Shown here one piece after another: positions 5,928 through 14,106 of a DNA stretch of 48,020 bases. Under the pieces are notes generated by a model, which was given only the letters and a program-made list of their open reading frames with translations, did no database searches and was not told where the DNA came from. The first letter of the stretch is position 1. Every line of letters starts with the position of its first letter. Both the position numbers and the translations under genes were made by a program. The stretch is from JBOGXF01 sp050694275 (lineage in GTDB: Bacteria > Actinomycetota > CADDZG01 > WHSQ01): NCBI GenBank assembly GCA_050694275.1, contig JBOGXF010000020.1, positions 1 to 48,020 on the forward strand, written 5' to 3'.

Positions 5928-8507
5928 ATGGCGACGATCGGGCGACGCATCAACCTCAGGCACTTCATGGAGAAGCGCCTGCGCACCGCGCTGACCATCT
6001 CGGGCATAGCCGCCGGCGTCGCGCTGATGTTTTCGATCGCGGTGATCAACGACACGCTGCTTGGGACCTTCCGGGCGAGCGTGCGCGACCTCGCCGGGGC
6101 CGCGGAGATCGAGGTCGCGGCGCCGGACCAAACGGGGCTTCCGGAGAAAACGGTGGCGCGGGTGGCGTCCGTGGACGGGGTCCGTCGCGCCGTGCCGGCG
6201 CTGAGAGCGACGACCCAACTGTCGCGCTCGGGGGCGGCGGAACGGGCGATGGTTCTGGGCGTCACGCCCGAGTTCTCGTCTCTGTTCCCCGAAAACCTCG
6301 GTCGCCTTGCGAGGGTTCGCATCACCGGCGGGTTCGGACCGGGAGGCGATGGGATCGTGCTGTCGCGCACGGTGGCCGACCGCCTGGGCGTGCGCGAGGG
6401 CGATTCGCTTCGGGTCCAGACTCCGAGCGGCGTGCGGACGACCGAGGTCACGGGCGCGATCGGCGGGGGAGCGATCGCGGCGCTCAACGGGGGAGACGTC
6501 GGGATCATGCTGCTCCCGGCCGCTCAGGACCTCTTCGATAAGCAGGGCGTGATCGATTCGATCTACGTGGTCGTCGATGCCGATGTACCGGTCGCGTCGG
6601 TCGACGAAGCCATCGAGCGCGAGCTCGAAGGCGCGGCGGTCGTGGGGCCCCCCGGGACGCGATCCCGCGGCCTCGAGCGGATCTTTGCCGCGCTCGGGCG
6701 GCTCCTGTCGCTCGCCGGCACCGTGAGCTTGTTCGTCGCGCTGTTCGTCGTATACAACACGATGTCGATGTCGCTCGCCGAACGGCGGCGGGAGATCTCG
6801 ATGGCGCTCGCCCTCGGAGCGTCCCGCCGTCACGTCTTCGGCGCGTTCCTCGCGGAGGCCGCCGTCCTGGGGACGGTCGCCTCGGCGGTCGGCATCGGCC
6901 TGGGGTTGATGCTCGCCGACGTCCTCCTCGAACGCGCCGTCGAGAGCTATTCGTTCCTCCCCCTGAGCGGCGCAAGCGCGCTCAAGATCACCGCAGCGCA
7001 AATCGCCACCGCGATGGCGGGCGGGATCGCGGTCTCGCTGGCGGGGGCCTTCGTGCCGGCTCGCCGGGTCCTGTCGGTCGCGCCCATCGAGGCCCTCCGC
7101 CCGGAGGCCGCGTACGAGTGGGCACGCACGTCGAGGTCGCGCGCCGGCCGCAGGGCGACGCTCGTGGGAGGGGTCATCGGGTTGGCGCTCGCCGCGGGCC
7201 TGTTCGCAGCATTCCTGGGCGATCCGGAGCTGGAGTGGGCGCCGACCGCGGGAATCGTCGCGGGCCTCACCGGGATCACGTTCTTCTTGCCCCACATCGT
7301 CCCGCGTGCTCTGGCCGTCCTCCGCCCCGTGTACCGGCGCGCCTTCGGACCGATGGGACGTCTGTCCGCCGATGCGCTCGCAAAGAATCCGGGACGGACG
7401 ACGTTCACCGTTGCCGCGCTCGTGCTGACCCTGGGAGTCGCGCTCGGTGTCGGGAGCGCGCTCGCCTCGTACCAAACCCAGGTCGAAAACCTCGCGTCCA
7501 CCCTCATCGGTGCGCCGATCTACGTCACCTCGGAGAGCTACACCGGCCTGTCGTCGGATCAGCCTCTGCCGGCATCCCTGCGCGACGATCTTGCCGCAGT
7601 GGAGGGAGTCGAGTTCGTCTACCCGCTCCGGTTCTCGCTGATCAACGTCGAAGGCGGGCAGGCGCACCTGAACGCGATTCCGGTGCAGGAGGCGCTGACC
7701 GCGGGGGCGACCACCGAGCTGTCTGCGATCACCGAGGACCCGGACGCGTTCCTCGGCGGCCTCGAGCGTGGCGCGGTCGCGGTGTCGCGCCTCACCGCGC
7801 GCCGTCACGGCCTCGACATCGGCGATTCCTTCGCCCTTCCGACGCCCGCCGGACGGCGCGACTTTCAGGTCGCCGCGGTCTACGAGGACCTTCTTGAGCT
7901 CGACTCGCTCTATATCGATTACGAGACCTACGTCCGATTGTGGAATGACGACAAGGCCGACGAGTTCGGAATCATCCTCACCGAGGATGCCGATGTCTCC
8001 CGAGTGCAAGCGGCGTTGGCGGGGGCGGTAGAGGAGCGCGGGGTGGCTGCGGAAGTACTCAGCGCCGAGGAGCTCATCGGACGCATCCTCGACACGGTCG
8101 AGGGCAGCTTCGCTCTCGGACGAGGCATTCAGCTCGCCGCCCTCATCGTCGCGGCCCTCGTCGTCGCCAACACCATGTTCACCGCGGTGTTCGAGCGCCG
8201 ATGGGAGATGGGGCTTCAGCGCGCCCTCGGCATGAACGGATCGGAGATGGCGCGCTCCGTGCTGCTCGAGGCTGCGGGGATCGGCATCGTCGGGGGCGTG
8301 GGCGGGGCCGCGCTCGGGACACTTATCGGTTTCCTCATGGTCGAGGCGATGGAGGCGCAGTTCGCGTGGCGCATCGGGTTCGCGCTCCCCTGGACGTTGA
8401 TCGGGTTTGCCCTCCTCGGGGGGCTCGTCGTCGCCGCCCTGGCGGGGTCGATCCCGAGCCGGCTGGCGGTGCGGACGAACATCATCGAGAGCCTGCGGTA
8501 CGAGTGA
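5928..8507 (+). CDS. ABC transporter permease with two FtsX/MacB-type modules
   Basis: 859 residues from ATG 5928; a GTG at 5910 is possible, but the shorter start gives the usual Arg-Arg-Ile-Asn-Leu-Arg-His beginning. It has an N-terminal membrane segment, a large extracytoplasmic MacB_PCD-like domain (about 40-260), three membrane segments typical of FtsX (about 270-395), then a second similar set ending in the C-terminal helices. Such permeases act in efflux or release of lipids, lipoproteins or peptides from the membrane, using a LolD/MacB-type ATPase. A matching ATPase is encoded at 9068-9808. The C-terminus, Ile-Ile-Glu-Ser-Leu-Arg-Tyr-Glu, is repeated exactly in the truncated permease at 9808-10035. 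The substrate is unknown. Confidence 0.85.
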   Translation: MATIGRRINLRHFMEKRLRTALTISGIAAGVALMFSIAVINDTLLGTFRASVRDLAGAAEIEVAAPDQTGLPEKTVARVASVDGVRRAVPALRATTQLSRSGAAERAMVLGVTPEFSSLFPENLGRLARVRITGGFGPGGDGIVLSRTVADRLGVREGDSLRVQTPSGVRTTEVTGAIGGGAIAALNGGDVGIMLLPAAQDLFDKQGVIDSIYVVVDADVPVASVDEAIERELEGAAVVGPPGTRSRGLERIFAALGRLLSLAGTVSLFVALFVVYNTMSMSLAERRREISMALALGASRRHVFGAFLAEAAVLGTVASAVGIGLGLMLADVLLERAVESYSFLPLSGASALKITAAQIATAMAGGIAVSLAGAFVPARRVLSVAPIEALRPEAAYEWARTSRSRAGRRATLVGGVIGLALAAGLFAAFLGDPELEWAPTAGIVAGLTGITFFLPHIVPRALAVLRPVYRRAFGPMGRLSADALAKNPGRTTFTVAALVLTLGVALGVGSALASYQTQVENLASTLIGAPIYVTSESYTGLSSDQPLPASLRDDLAAVEGVEFVYPLRFSLINVEGGQAHLNAIPVQEALTAGATTELSAITEDPDAFLGGLERGAVAVSRLTARRHGLDIGDSFALPTPAGRRDFQVAAVYEDLLELDSLYIDYETYVRLWNDDKADEFGIILTEDADVSRVQAALAGAVEERGVAAEVLSAEELIGRILDTVEGSFALGRGIQLAALIVAALVVANTMFTAVFERRWEMGLQRALGMNGSEMARSVLLEAAGIGIVGGVGGAALGTLIGFLMVEAMEAQFAWRIGFALPWTLIGFALLGGLVVAALAGSIPSRLAVRTNIIESLRYE

Positions 8508-8546
8508 GATGGTTGTCCTTTGCGATGTCGTCTGGAGATGCGCGCG

Positions 8547-9071
8547 GTGAGCGTTCCCCATGCCTTGCTCGGGCTTCTCGAAGGTTCTCCGCGACACGGC
8601 TACGACCTCAAGCGCGAATACGACACGTTGTTCGGGCGCAGCAAGGCCCTGCAGTTCGGCCAGGTCTACTCGACGCTTCAGCGCCTGCAGCGCGATGGAC
8701 TCGTCGATGCGGTCAGTGCCCAACCGGGTAAGGGACCGGACCGGAAGCTCTACGCGATCACGGCAGAAGGAGTGACCGACCTCGATGAGTGGTTGCGTCG
8801 ACCGGAGCCGCCAACGCCCTACATCCAAAACATCCTCTTCATGAAGGTGGCGCTGGCGCTCCTTTCCGGTCGCCCCGCAAAGCGATACCTGCATATTCAG
8901 CGCGCGGAGCACGAACGCAGCATGCGCGAGCTCACTCGGCTGAAAAGAGAAGGCGACGAGATCGCGGCCGTCGTCGCCGACTACGCCCTGTTCCACCTCG
9001 AGGCGGATCTGAGGTGGATCGAGCTAACCGAAGCGCGTCTCAGACGTCTGCGGAAGGAGATCAGGCCGTGA
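8547..9071 (+). CDS. PadR-family transcriptional regulator
   Basis: 174 residues from GTG 8547, chosen because GGAG at 8534-8537 lies 9 bases upstream, whereas the ATG at 8538 directly abuts that sequence. The N-terminal winged helix has the PadR pattern Ala-Leu-Leu-Gly-Leu-Leu, His-Gly-Tyr-Asp-Leu-Lys, Val-Tyr-Ser-Thr-Leu-Gln-Arg-Leu and Lys-Leu-Tyr-Ala-Ile-Thr-Glu/Ala-Gly. The C-terminal half (about 95-174) is a helical dimerisation region of the Vir_act_alpha_C type. It lies between permease and ATPase genes and overlaps the ATPase start by 4 bases (GTGA). PadR proteins commonly repress adjacent ABC exporter genes, so local autoregulation is likely (inference). Confidence 0.88.
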   Translation: MSVPHALLGLLEGSPRHGYDLKREYDTLFGRSKALQFGQVYSTLQRLQRDGLVDAVSAQPGKGPDRKLYAITAEGVTDLDEWLRRPEPPTPYIQNILFMKVALALLSGRPAKRYLHIQRAEHERSMRELTRLKREGDEIAAVVADYALFHLEADLRWIELTEARLRRLRKEIRP

Positions 9072-9808
9072 AGGGTGCCGCAGAGTATGAAGTCAGCATG
9101 GACGCGACCGATCGGGCCGGATTGATCGTGGAGGCGAACGGCATCGTGCGCGTCTACACCCAGGGCGACGAGAGGGTGTTTGCGCTGCGCGGGGTCGATC
9201 TCTCGGTGGTTCCTGGGGAGTTCGTGTCGATCACGGGACCCTCCGGATCGGGCAAGTCCACGCTGCTGCACTGTCTCGGTGGGCTCGATCGTCCCGACCA
9301 AGGCGAGGTGCATCTCGAGGGCAGGCCGATATCCACCCTGTCCGACGAGGAACTCGCGCTGATCCGGCGCAGACGGCTGGGCTTCGTGCTGCAGTTCTTC
9401 AACCTGCTCCCGACGCTCACCGCGCTCGAGAACGTCGGGTTCCCCCTGCTGCTCGACGGACGGAACGACGCTCTCGACCTGGCCGCCGCGACGCTGACGG
9501 AACTGGGGCTCAAGGACCGCATGAACCATCGGCCATCGCAGCTTTCTGGCGGCGAGCAGCAAAGGGTCGCACTGGGTCGGGCGCTGGTGACGCGGCCCGC
9601 GGTGATCCTCGCCGATGAGCCCACCGGCAACCTCGACTCGCTCGCCGGAGAGGACATCCTCAGGTTGTTGCGCGACACGGCGGACGCGGGACAAACCATC
9701 GTGATGGTGACGCACGACCTGCGGTCGGCCTCCTACGCTGACAGGGTCGTGCGTCTCGTCGACGGCGCGATCGTGGACGAAGACGGCGTTCCCGGCACCG
9801 ATAGCTGA
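9068..9808 (+). CDS. ABC transporter ATP-binding protein, MacB/LolD type
   Basis: 246 residues from GTG 9068 (AAGGAG upstream, GTGA overlap with the PadR gene). Walker A is GPSGSGKST (57-65), the Q-loop Val-Leu-Gln-Phe-Phe-Asn-Leu-Leu-Pro, signature LSGGEQQ (159-165), Walker B Val-Ile-Leu-Ala-Asp-Glu-Pro with Thr-Gly-Asn-Leu-Asp as D-loop, and the switch His in Val-Thr-His-Asp. This is the MJ0796/LolD/MacB subfamily, which drives FtsX-like permeases by mechanotransmission. The full permease at 5928-8507 is the obvious partner; the permease reading frame directly downstream is only a remnant. Confidence 0.92.
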   Translation: MKGAAEYEVSMDATDRAGLIVEANGIVRVYTQGDERVFALRGVDLSVVPGEFVSITGPSGSGKSTLLHCLGGLDRPDQGEVHLEGRPISTLSDEELALIRRRRLGFVLQFFNLLPTLTALENVGFPLLLDGRNDALDLAAATLTELGLKDRMNHRPSQLSGGEQQRVALGRALVTRPAVILADEPTGNLDSLAGEDILRLLRDTADAGQTIVMVTHDLRSASYADRVVRLVDGAIVDEDGVPGTDS

Positions 9809-10035
9809 TGGACGGCTTCGTCTCGTTGGTCAGAAGGATCAATATCCGTCACATGTTCGAGCGCCTGGTCACGGACATGGAGTTCACGTTCGCCTTCGCC
9901 ATCCCGTTCGAGCCCTCGAGCTATCTCGTGGGGTTGGCGCTGCTCGTGGGAACGGCCATAGCGGCGGTTGCCGGCTTCTACCCGAGTCGGGAGGCAGCAC
10001 GGGTGCCGATCATCGAGTCGCTGCGATACGAGTAG
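9808..10035 (+). pseudogene. Internally collapsed ABC permease remnant
   Basis: A 75-codon frame starting at ATG 9808, which shares one base with the ATPase stop. Its first 17 residues (Val-Arg-Arg-Ile-Asn-Ile-Arg-His-Met) match the N-terminal end of an FtsX-type permease. Its last about 45 residues (one membrane segment, then Tyr-Pro-Ser-Arg-Glu-Ala-Ala-Arg and Ile-Ile-Glu-Ser-Leu-Arg-Tyr-Glu) match the C-terminal end. Everything between, normally several hundred residues and most membrane helices, is missing without loss of frame. It looks like a large in-frame deletion in a second permease gene. Whether the short product is made or has any role is unknown. Confidence 0.75.
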
Positions 10036-10064
10036 GACGTGGCACGCACGCGAGGATGGATGTC

Positions 10065-10946
10065 ATGAGGAAGGGGATCGCAGCGTGCGCAGCCGTTGGA
10101 GTTATTGCAGCGGCGTGCAGCAACGCGCCCGAGCCCGGCCCGACGGCGGGGGAGAGGCTGCCCACTCCCGCGCCCACTTCGTCCGAGAGGAAGGCCGATG
10201 AACGCGGCGCCAAGCGGGCCCAGAAAGAGATGGCGGCCGGTCGCGTCGCCAAGAAAGACGAGTCGCGGACCGGCGCGCAACGGGATCCAGGAGCGGCCGG
10301 ATCGGACACGACCACGAAAGGGAGTGGCAAGCGCGGCTCAGCGTACCCCGCCGCGGGTCGCTACCGGTACGACCAGTCCGGCTACGAGGAGTACTGCCGG
10401 GCGACCTGCACGCGCGAGGACCTCCCGCCGACGCGGACCATAGACATCTCTTACAAGAGGCGAAAAGCGCGCAGGGCCACGCTGATCAGCGACGAACGGA
10501 TCTCGAGCCGGCGATCGAGCGAGACGACCATCAAGGTCAATCGGGATGCCGCATTGATCACGAGAGCCCACGTCCGCTTCGAGGACGAGGGCTTCCGCTA
10601 CGAGAACACCTACCGGCCCAGGCCCCCGATCGAATCGCTGCGCTTTCCGCTCAGGATCGGTAAGTCGTGGTCGGGGCAATGGAAGGCCGATACCTCCGGA
10701 AGGTACGAGATCGATGTCGTCGGCCGAAGCACAGTCGACATCGGGGGACGGCGAGTGAACGCCTTCCGGCTCGATACGGTCACCTTGTTCAGCGGGGAGT
10801 TCGAGGGACGCGCCGACGTGACGGTGTGGATCGATCCCGACACGACGATGGTGGTGAGGTCGACCGGTCGCCTCGAGATCGAGAGCGTGTTCGGGAGCTT
10901 CGAATCGGAGTTCGAGACGACGCTCGATGGGGGGCCGGGATACTGA
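10065..10946 (+). CDS. Predicted lipoprotein of unknown function
   Basis: 293 residues from ATG 10065, preceded by GAGG at a 9-base distance; the ATG at 10056 has no spacing from it. The signal peptide ends in a lipobox, Ile-Ala-Ala-Ala-Cys18, so the mature protein would be lipid-anchored outside the membrane. Residues about 20-95 are a low-complexity Pro/Lys/Arg/Glu linker; the rest looks like a beta-rich globular domain with Tyr-Arg-Tyr, a Cys pair near residues 110-115 and Asp-Val-Thr-Val-Trp-Ile-Asp-Pro-Asp-Thr. I do not recognise the family. It follows the permease remnant and precedes, with a one-base overlap, the M48-like gene; it may be cargo or a partner of the transporter. Confidence 0.75.
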   Translation: MRKGIAACAAVGVIAAACSNAPEPGPTAGERLPTPAPTSSERKADERGAKRAQKEMAAGRVAKKDESRTGAQRDPGAAGSDTTTKGSGKRGSAYPAAGRYRYDQSGYEEYCRATCTREDLPPTRTIDISYKRRKARRATLISDERISSRRSSETTIKVNRDAALITRAHVRFEDEGFRYENTYRPRPPIESLRFPLRIGKSWSGQWKADTSGRYEIDVVGRSTVDIGGRRVNAFRLDTVTLFSGEFEGRADVTVWIDPDTTMVVRSTGRLEIESVFGSFESEFETTLDGGPGY

Positions 10947-11674
10947 TGGTCGTGCAGACACAAGAGCCGCGCGCCGACTGGGACGCCCCGCCGGGCCCCG
11001 CCCCCTCGCCCGCCGGGGCCGTGCTCGTCGCGCTGTGGCTCGCGGGCCCTGCGCTCCTCGGCGGGATCGTCGTATGGGCGCTCCTCGGCCCCCTTCCCGG
11101 CGTGCTCATCGCTGCGCTGATCGGAGCCGCGACGTGGATCCGGGTCCGCGCCGCCGGTCCTCGTCTTCTGAGACGGCTCCGGGCGACTGCCTTGCCCGAC
11201 GACGCCGAGCCGCGCGCCCGCAACCTCGTCGAGGGCCTTGCCCGACGCACCGGAATGGAGACGCCGTCCCTGTGGCTCATTCCCGACGAGAGGCCCAACG
11301 CGCTCGTGACCCGCGCCGGGGGCCCCGCGGTCGCATTAACCCGCGGCCTCCTCGACGGCTGCAGCCGGACCGAGCTCGAGGCCGTCGTCGCCCATTGCCT
11401 GGTGAGGTTGAGGGCCGGCTCCGGCGTGCGAGCGGCGACCGCGTTGGATATGTCGCTTACGGGGGCGCGCCCGCTCGCCGATCTGGTGGTCCGTCCCCCC
11501 AGCCACGGAGACGACGTGCGCGCCGCGGCCCTGACCCGTTACCCGCCCGGCGTCGCGCGCGCCATCGAGAAGGCCGTGCCGGTAGGGGCCGGCCACGGCG
11601 CGATGTGGTTCGTCCCGGAAGGCCCATCCCTTCCTTCGGTGGAAGAGAGGCTCAGACAGCTTTCTGACCTGTGA
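10946..11674 (+). CDS. M48-like membrane protein lacking the zinc-protease motif
   Basis: 242 residues from ATG 10946 (TGATG overlap with the lipoprotein gene). Two hydrophobic segments (about 25-48 and 50-66) are followed by a domain that reads like HtpX/M48 peptidases: a helix rich in Arg and Leu, Pro-Asn-Ala-Leu-Val-Thr, Ala-Val-Ala-Leu-Thr-Arg-Gly-Leu-Leu, then Leu-Glu-Ala-Val-Val-Ala-His150. Where M48 enzymes have His-Glu-x-x-His, this protein has His-Cys-Leu-Val-Arg, so the catalytic Glu and second zinc His are gone. No later Glu zinc ligand is obvious. It is probably a non-catalytic homologue (inference), with its active-site region facing the cytoplasm as in HtpX. Confidence 0.65.
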   Translation: MVVQTQEPRADWDAPPGPAPSPAGAVLVALWLAGPALLGGIVVWALLGPLPGVLIAALIGAATWIRVRAAGPRLLRRLRATALPDDAEPRARNLVEGLARRTGMETPSLWLIPDERPNALVTRAGGPAVALTRGLLDGCSRTELEAVVAHCLVRLRAGSGVRAATALDMSLTGARPLADLVVRPPSHGDDVRAAALTRYPPGVARAIEKAVPVGAGHGAMWFVPEGPSLPSVEERLRQLSDL

Positions 11675-11816
11675 CCTGCATTTCCGCGGTTGCGCGCGCT
11701 GTGCGTGATAGCTTGCGTAAACGCTGTGGGGCGCTCTCTCGTGAATGGCCGGGAGCCTTGATGTCAGGACCGCCGCCCCACAAATCGCACGGATAAGGAC
11801 GAGGAGGTTGCAACGC

Positions 11817-12857
11817 GTGTCGAGCAGGGCCAGGGCAGCAGCGGTCGGGGGCGGCGTGCTCCTGGTCGCGATTGTCGCCTTCTTCTTGCTCTCGAATCGT
11901 TCGGCGAGCGACATCCCGATCATCGGCGGGATCGTCGACGATCCGCCGGTGTGCGCGCTGACCGGGCTCGAGCCCCGAAGAGAGGCCCTCGCCGAGCAGC
12001 CCGCGGTCGCCGTCAAGATCGAGAACGCCGAGGTCGCCTATCCGCTGTCGGGGCTCGAGGACGCGGAGATCGTCTACGAGGAGCTGGTCGAGGGCGGGGT
12101 GACCCGCTTCATGGCGCTCTACCACTGCACCGATTCGAGCAAGGCGGGGCCGATCCGTAGCGCCCGAGCGGTCGATCCGGCGATCATGACGCCCACCACT
12201 CGTATCCTCGCCTTCTCCGGCGCCAACGCAAGCGTGATGGCCGCGCTCCGGGATGCGGACGTCGTCGTCATCGAGGAGAACGCCGCGGGAGAGGCGATGG
12301 CGCGCATCCCGCGGGCAGGCCTGACTTTCGAGCACACTCTTTACGCGGACACCAGTGGCATCCGCAGGATCGGAAGGAAGGAGTTCGACGACGCCCCGCC
12401 GGAGGGGACCTATGCCCACGGCGAACTCGAGGGCAGGAGCCGCGCCGCAACCAGCGTGACGATCAATTTCAGTGGCGCCACCACAGTGAGCTACGAGTGG
12501 AACGGCGACGGGTGGCAGCGGTCGCAGGGAGGTGCGCCGTTCGTCGCCGAGACGGGCGATCAGATCACGGTCGACAACGTGCTCATCGAAGAACACGACG
12601 TCTCGCTCTCCGATGTCCGCGACGTCGCCGGCACTCAATCGATCGAGATCGCCGACGTCACCGGAACCGGCCGAGCGGTGTTGTTCCGCGACGGGCGGGC
12701 GGTGGTCGGCCGGTGGGTGCGCGACTCCGTCGAGGGCCCCGTGATGTTCGAGCGCAGGAACGGCGACGAGATGACGTTCGCGCCCGGCTCGATCTGGATC
12801 CATCTCGTCCCCAGCGAGGACGGCGAAGTGAAGGGATCGTTCGACTTTGCGAAGTAG
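11817..12857 (+). CDS. DUF3048 domain protein, membrane-anchored
   Basis: 346 residues from GTG 11817, which has GAGGAGG 9 bases upstream; a longer frame from 11745 lacks a ribosome site. An N-terminal membrane segment (about 10-26) tethers the protein with its body outside. The body matches DUF3048 (YerB family): Cys-Ala-Leu-Thr-Gly-Leu-Glu-Pro, Val-Ala-Val-Lys-Ile-Glu-Asn, Gly-Leu-Glu-Asp-Ala-Glu-Ile-Val-Tyr-Glu-Glu, Val-Thr-Arg-Phe-Met-Ala-Leu-Tyr, and Gly-Pro-Ile-Arg-Ser-Ala-Arg. The C-terminal domain ends with a Trp-Ile-His-Leu-Val-Pro motif. The function is not established in the family. The next gene is a paralogue, and the pair overlap by 11 bases. Confidence 0.85.
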   Translation: MSSRARAAAVGGGVLLVAIVAFFLLSNRSASDIPIIGGIVDDPPVCALTGLEPRREALAEQPAVAVKIENAEVAYPLSGLEDAEIVYEELVEGGVTRFMALYHCTDSSKAGPIRSARAVDPAIMTPTTRILAFSGANASVMAALRDADVVVIEENAAGEAMARIPRAGLTFEHTLYADTSGIRRIGRKEFDDAPPEGTYAHGELEGRSRAATSVTINFSGATTVSYEWNGDGWQRSQGGAPFVAETGDQITVDNVLIEEHDVSLSDVRDVAGTQSIEIADVTGTGRAVLFRDGRAVVGRWVRDSVEGPVMFERRNGDEMTFAPGSIWIHLVPSEDGEVKGSFDFAK

Positions 12858-13887
12858 AGATCGTCGCGTCCTGGTATCAGGACTCCTGTCGGTGGTTTTG
12901 CTGTTGGCGTCGTGTAGCGACGACAGTGGACCCGCGCCCAACGGACCGGTCGCGTCAGCCCCTTCGCCGGCGCTTCCGCCCACATGTCCCCTGACCGGTG
13001 AGGAACCGGCCCAGGGGGTCGACCTCGCGCGGCACGCCGTCGCCGTCAAGATCGAGAACTCGCCCTCGGCGCGTCCGCAGCACGGTCTCGAGGCGGCGGA
13101 CATCGTCTACGAAGAGGTCGTCGAAGGAGGCATCACGCGCTTCATGGCGATCTACCACTGCTCGGCGACGAGGCAGGCGGGCCCCGTGCGGAGCGCGCGC
13201 TTCGACGACCCGAAGATCGCCCTCCCGGCCACCCGCATCATCGCCTACTCGGGGGCGAACTCAATCGTGGAAGGTGAGCTCAATAAGAGGAACATGATTG
13301 CCCTCGAAGAAGACGACAGCGATGCCTTCTATCGTGTCCCCCCGGGCGTGCTGCAGACCCACAACCTCTTCATCGACGTGGGGAGGCTGCGGCGCGCGAT
13401 CGAGGCGAAGGTGCGCCCTCCGAGGCCGCTGTTCCGGTACGGCCCCCTCCAGGATGGATCGAAGAAGGCGCGCCGGGTGAGTATCAACTTCACCGCGGCC
13501 AACACGATCGAGTATCGCTGGCGGAACGACGCGTGGGAGCGTTACGAGGCGGGAGTGCCTTTCATGCTCGCATCCGGCGCCCAGGTGGCCGTTCCTAACC
13601 TGCTCATTCAGGAGGTCGAAGTCAATCCGTCGAGCACGATCGTCGACAGCGCCGGCAACCCGTCTCCCGACATCCGGCTCATGGGGACGGGGCGGGCGCT
13701 TCTGTTCCGCGATGGGCGCGTGATCAGGGGGACGTGGAGGATCAAGAAGGAGGGCCGCGCGCCCGTCTTCACCGCCAGGGATGGCGAGGAGTTCGTCTTC
13801 GCCCCCGGACAGACGTGGGTCGAGCTGGTCCCCTCGAGTAAGGGCGCCGTCAAGGGCTCCTTCTCGCTCTCGAAAAAGCGGCGCTAG
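12847..13887 (+). CDS. DUF3048 domain lipoprotein, tandem paralogue
   Basis: 346 residues. The start is TTG 12847, inside the end of the previous gene, because it is the only start that keeps a complete signal peptide; AAGGGA lies about 11 bases upstream. The lipobox is Leu-Ala-Ser-Cys23. The mature part carries the same DUF3048 landmarks as its neighbour: Cys-Pro-Leu-Thr-Gly-Glu-Glu-Pro, Ala-Val-Ala-Val-Lys-Ile-Glu-Asn, Gly-Leu-Glu-Ala-Ala-Asp-Ile-Val-Tyr-Glu-Glu and Gly-Pro-Val-Arg-Ser-Ala-Arg. The two paralogues therefore sit outside the membrane with different anchors, a transmembrane helix in one and a lipid in the other, and may work as a pair. Their biochemical role is unknown. Confidence 0.85.
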   Translation: MRSRDRRVLVSGLLSVVLLLASCSDDSGPAPNGPVASAPSPALPPTCPLTGEEPAQGVDLARHAVAVKIENSPSARPQHGLEAADIVYEEVVEGGITRFMAIYHCSATRQAGPVRSARFDDPKIALPATRIIAYSGANSIVEGELNKRNMIALEEDDSDAFYRVPPGVLQTHNLFIDVGRLRRAIEAKVRPPRPLFRYGPLQDGSKKARRVSINFTAANTIEYRWRNDAWERYEAGVPFMLASGAQVAVPNLLIQEVEVNPSSTIVDSAGNPSPDIRLMGTGRALLFRDGRVIRGTWRIKKEGRAPVFTARDGEEFVFAPGQTWVELVPSSKGAVKGSFSLSKKRR

Positions 13888-13904
13888 AACCACCCGGTTC
13901 TCAC

Positions 13905-13924
13905 CCGAGAACCACCGTTCTCGG
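13905..13924. terminator. Perfect hairpin after the DUF3048 genes
   Basis: CCGAGAAC (13905-13912) and GTTCTCGG (13917-13924) pair fully around the loop CACC. It stands 18 bases after the stop of the second DUF3048 gene, so it is probably a factor-independent type stop without a T-run. Its core GAAC-4 bases-GTTC also resembles a LexA site, but the flanking bases do not match the fuller consensus. Confidence 0.5.
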
Positions 13925-13954
13925 TGCGCGTCCTACGTGTGGTTCCAAACCCTT

Positions 13955-14039
13955 GTGGTCGGAGTGGTCGGAGGGGTCGGTCTGGTCGTCGACCACACCG
14001 ACCAGTGGGACCACACCGACCAGTGGGACCACAGTGACC
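13955..14039. repeat. Palindromic array of 9-base GGTCG-type repeats
   Basis: The left half is a 9-base period: GTGGTCGGA at 13955-13963 and 13964-13972, then GGGGTCGGT and CTGGTCGTC. The right half is an 18-base period: GACCACACCGACCAGTGG at 13991-14008 and exactly again at 14009-14026, then a partial GACCACAGTGACC. The halves are complementary: 13975-13988 pairs with 13990-14003 at 13 of 14 positions. It fills the gap between the DUF3048 gene and the broken lipoprotein. It could form a cruciform or act as a strong bidirectional stop; its origin by slippage is an inference. Confidence 0.75.
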
Positions 14040-14106
14040 GCAGGGTTCCGGCTGCGGCCGCACGATTCCTTGGAACCTCCCAGGCGCAGGTACCGTCCAA
14101 CACAGC

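Noticed and set aside
5919..8996. A 1025-codon open frame on the minus strand opposite the ABC permease and PadR genes
   Set aside because: It is the antisense shadow of clear coding frames in GC-rich DNA: very rich in Arg, Asp, Glu and Gln, no domain, no plausible start region.
13955..14039. A CRISPR array
   Set aside because: Units are 9 or 18 bases with no spacers and no cas genes nearby; it is a tandem and inverted repeat block.
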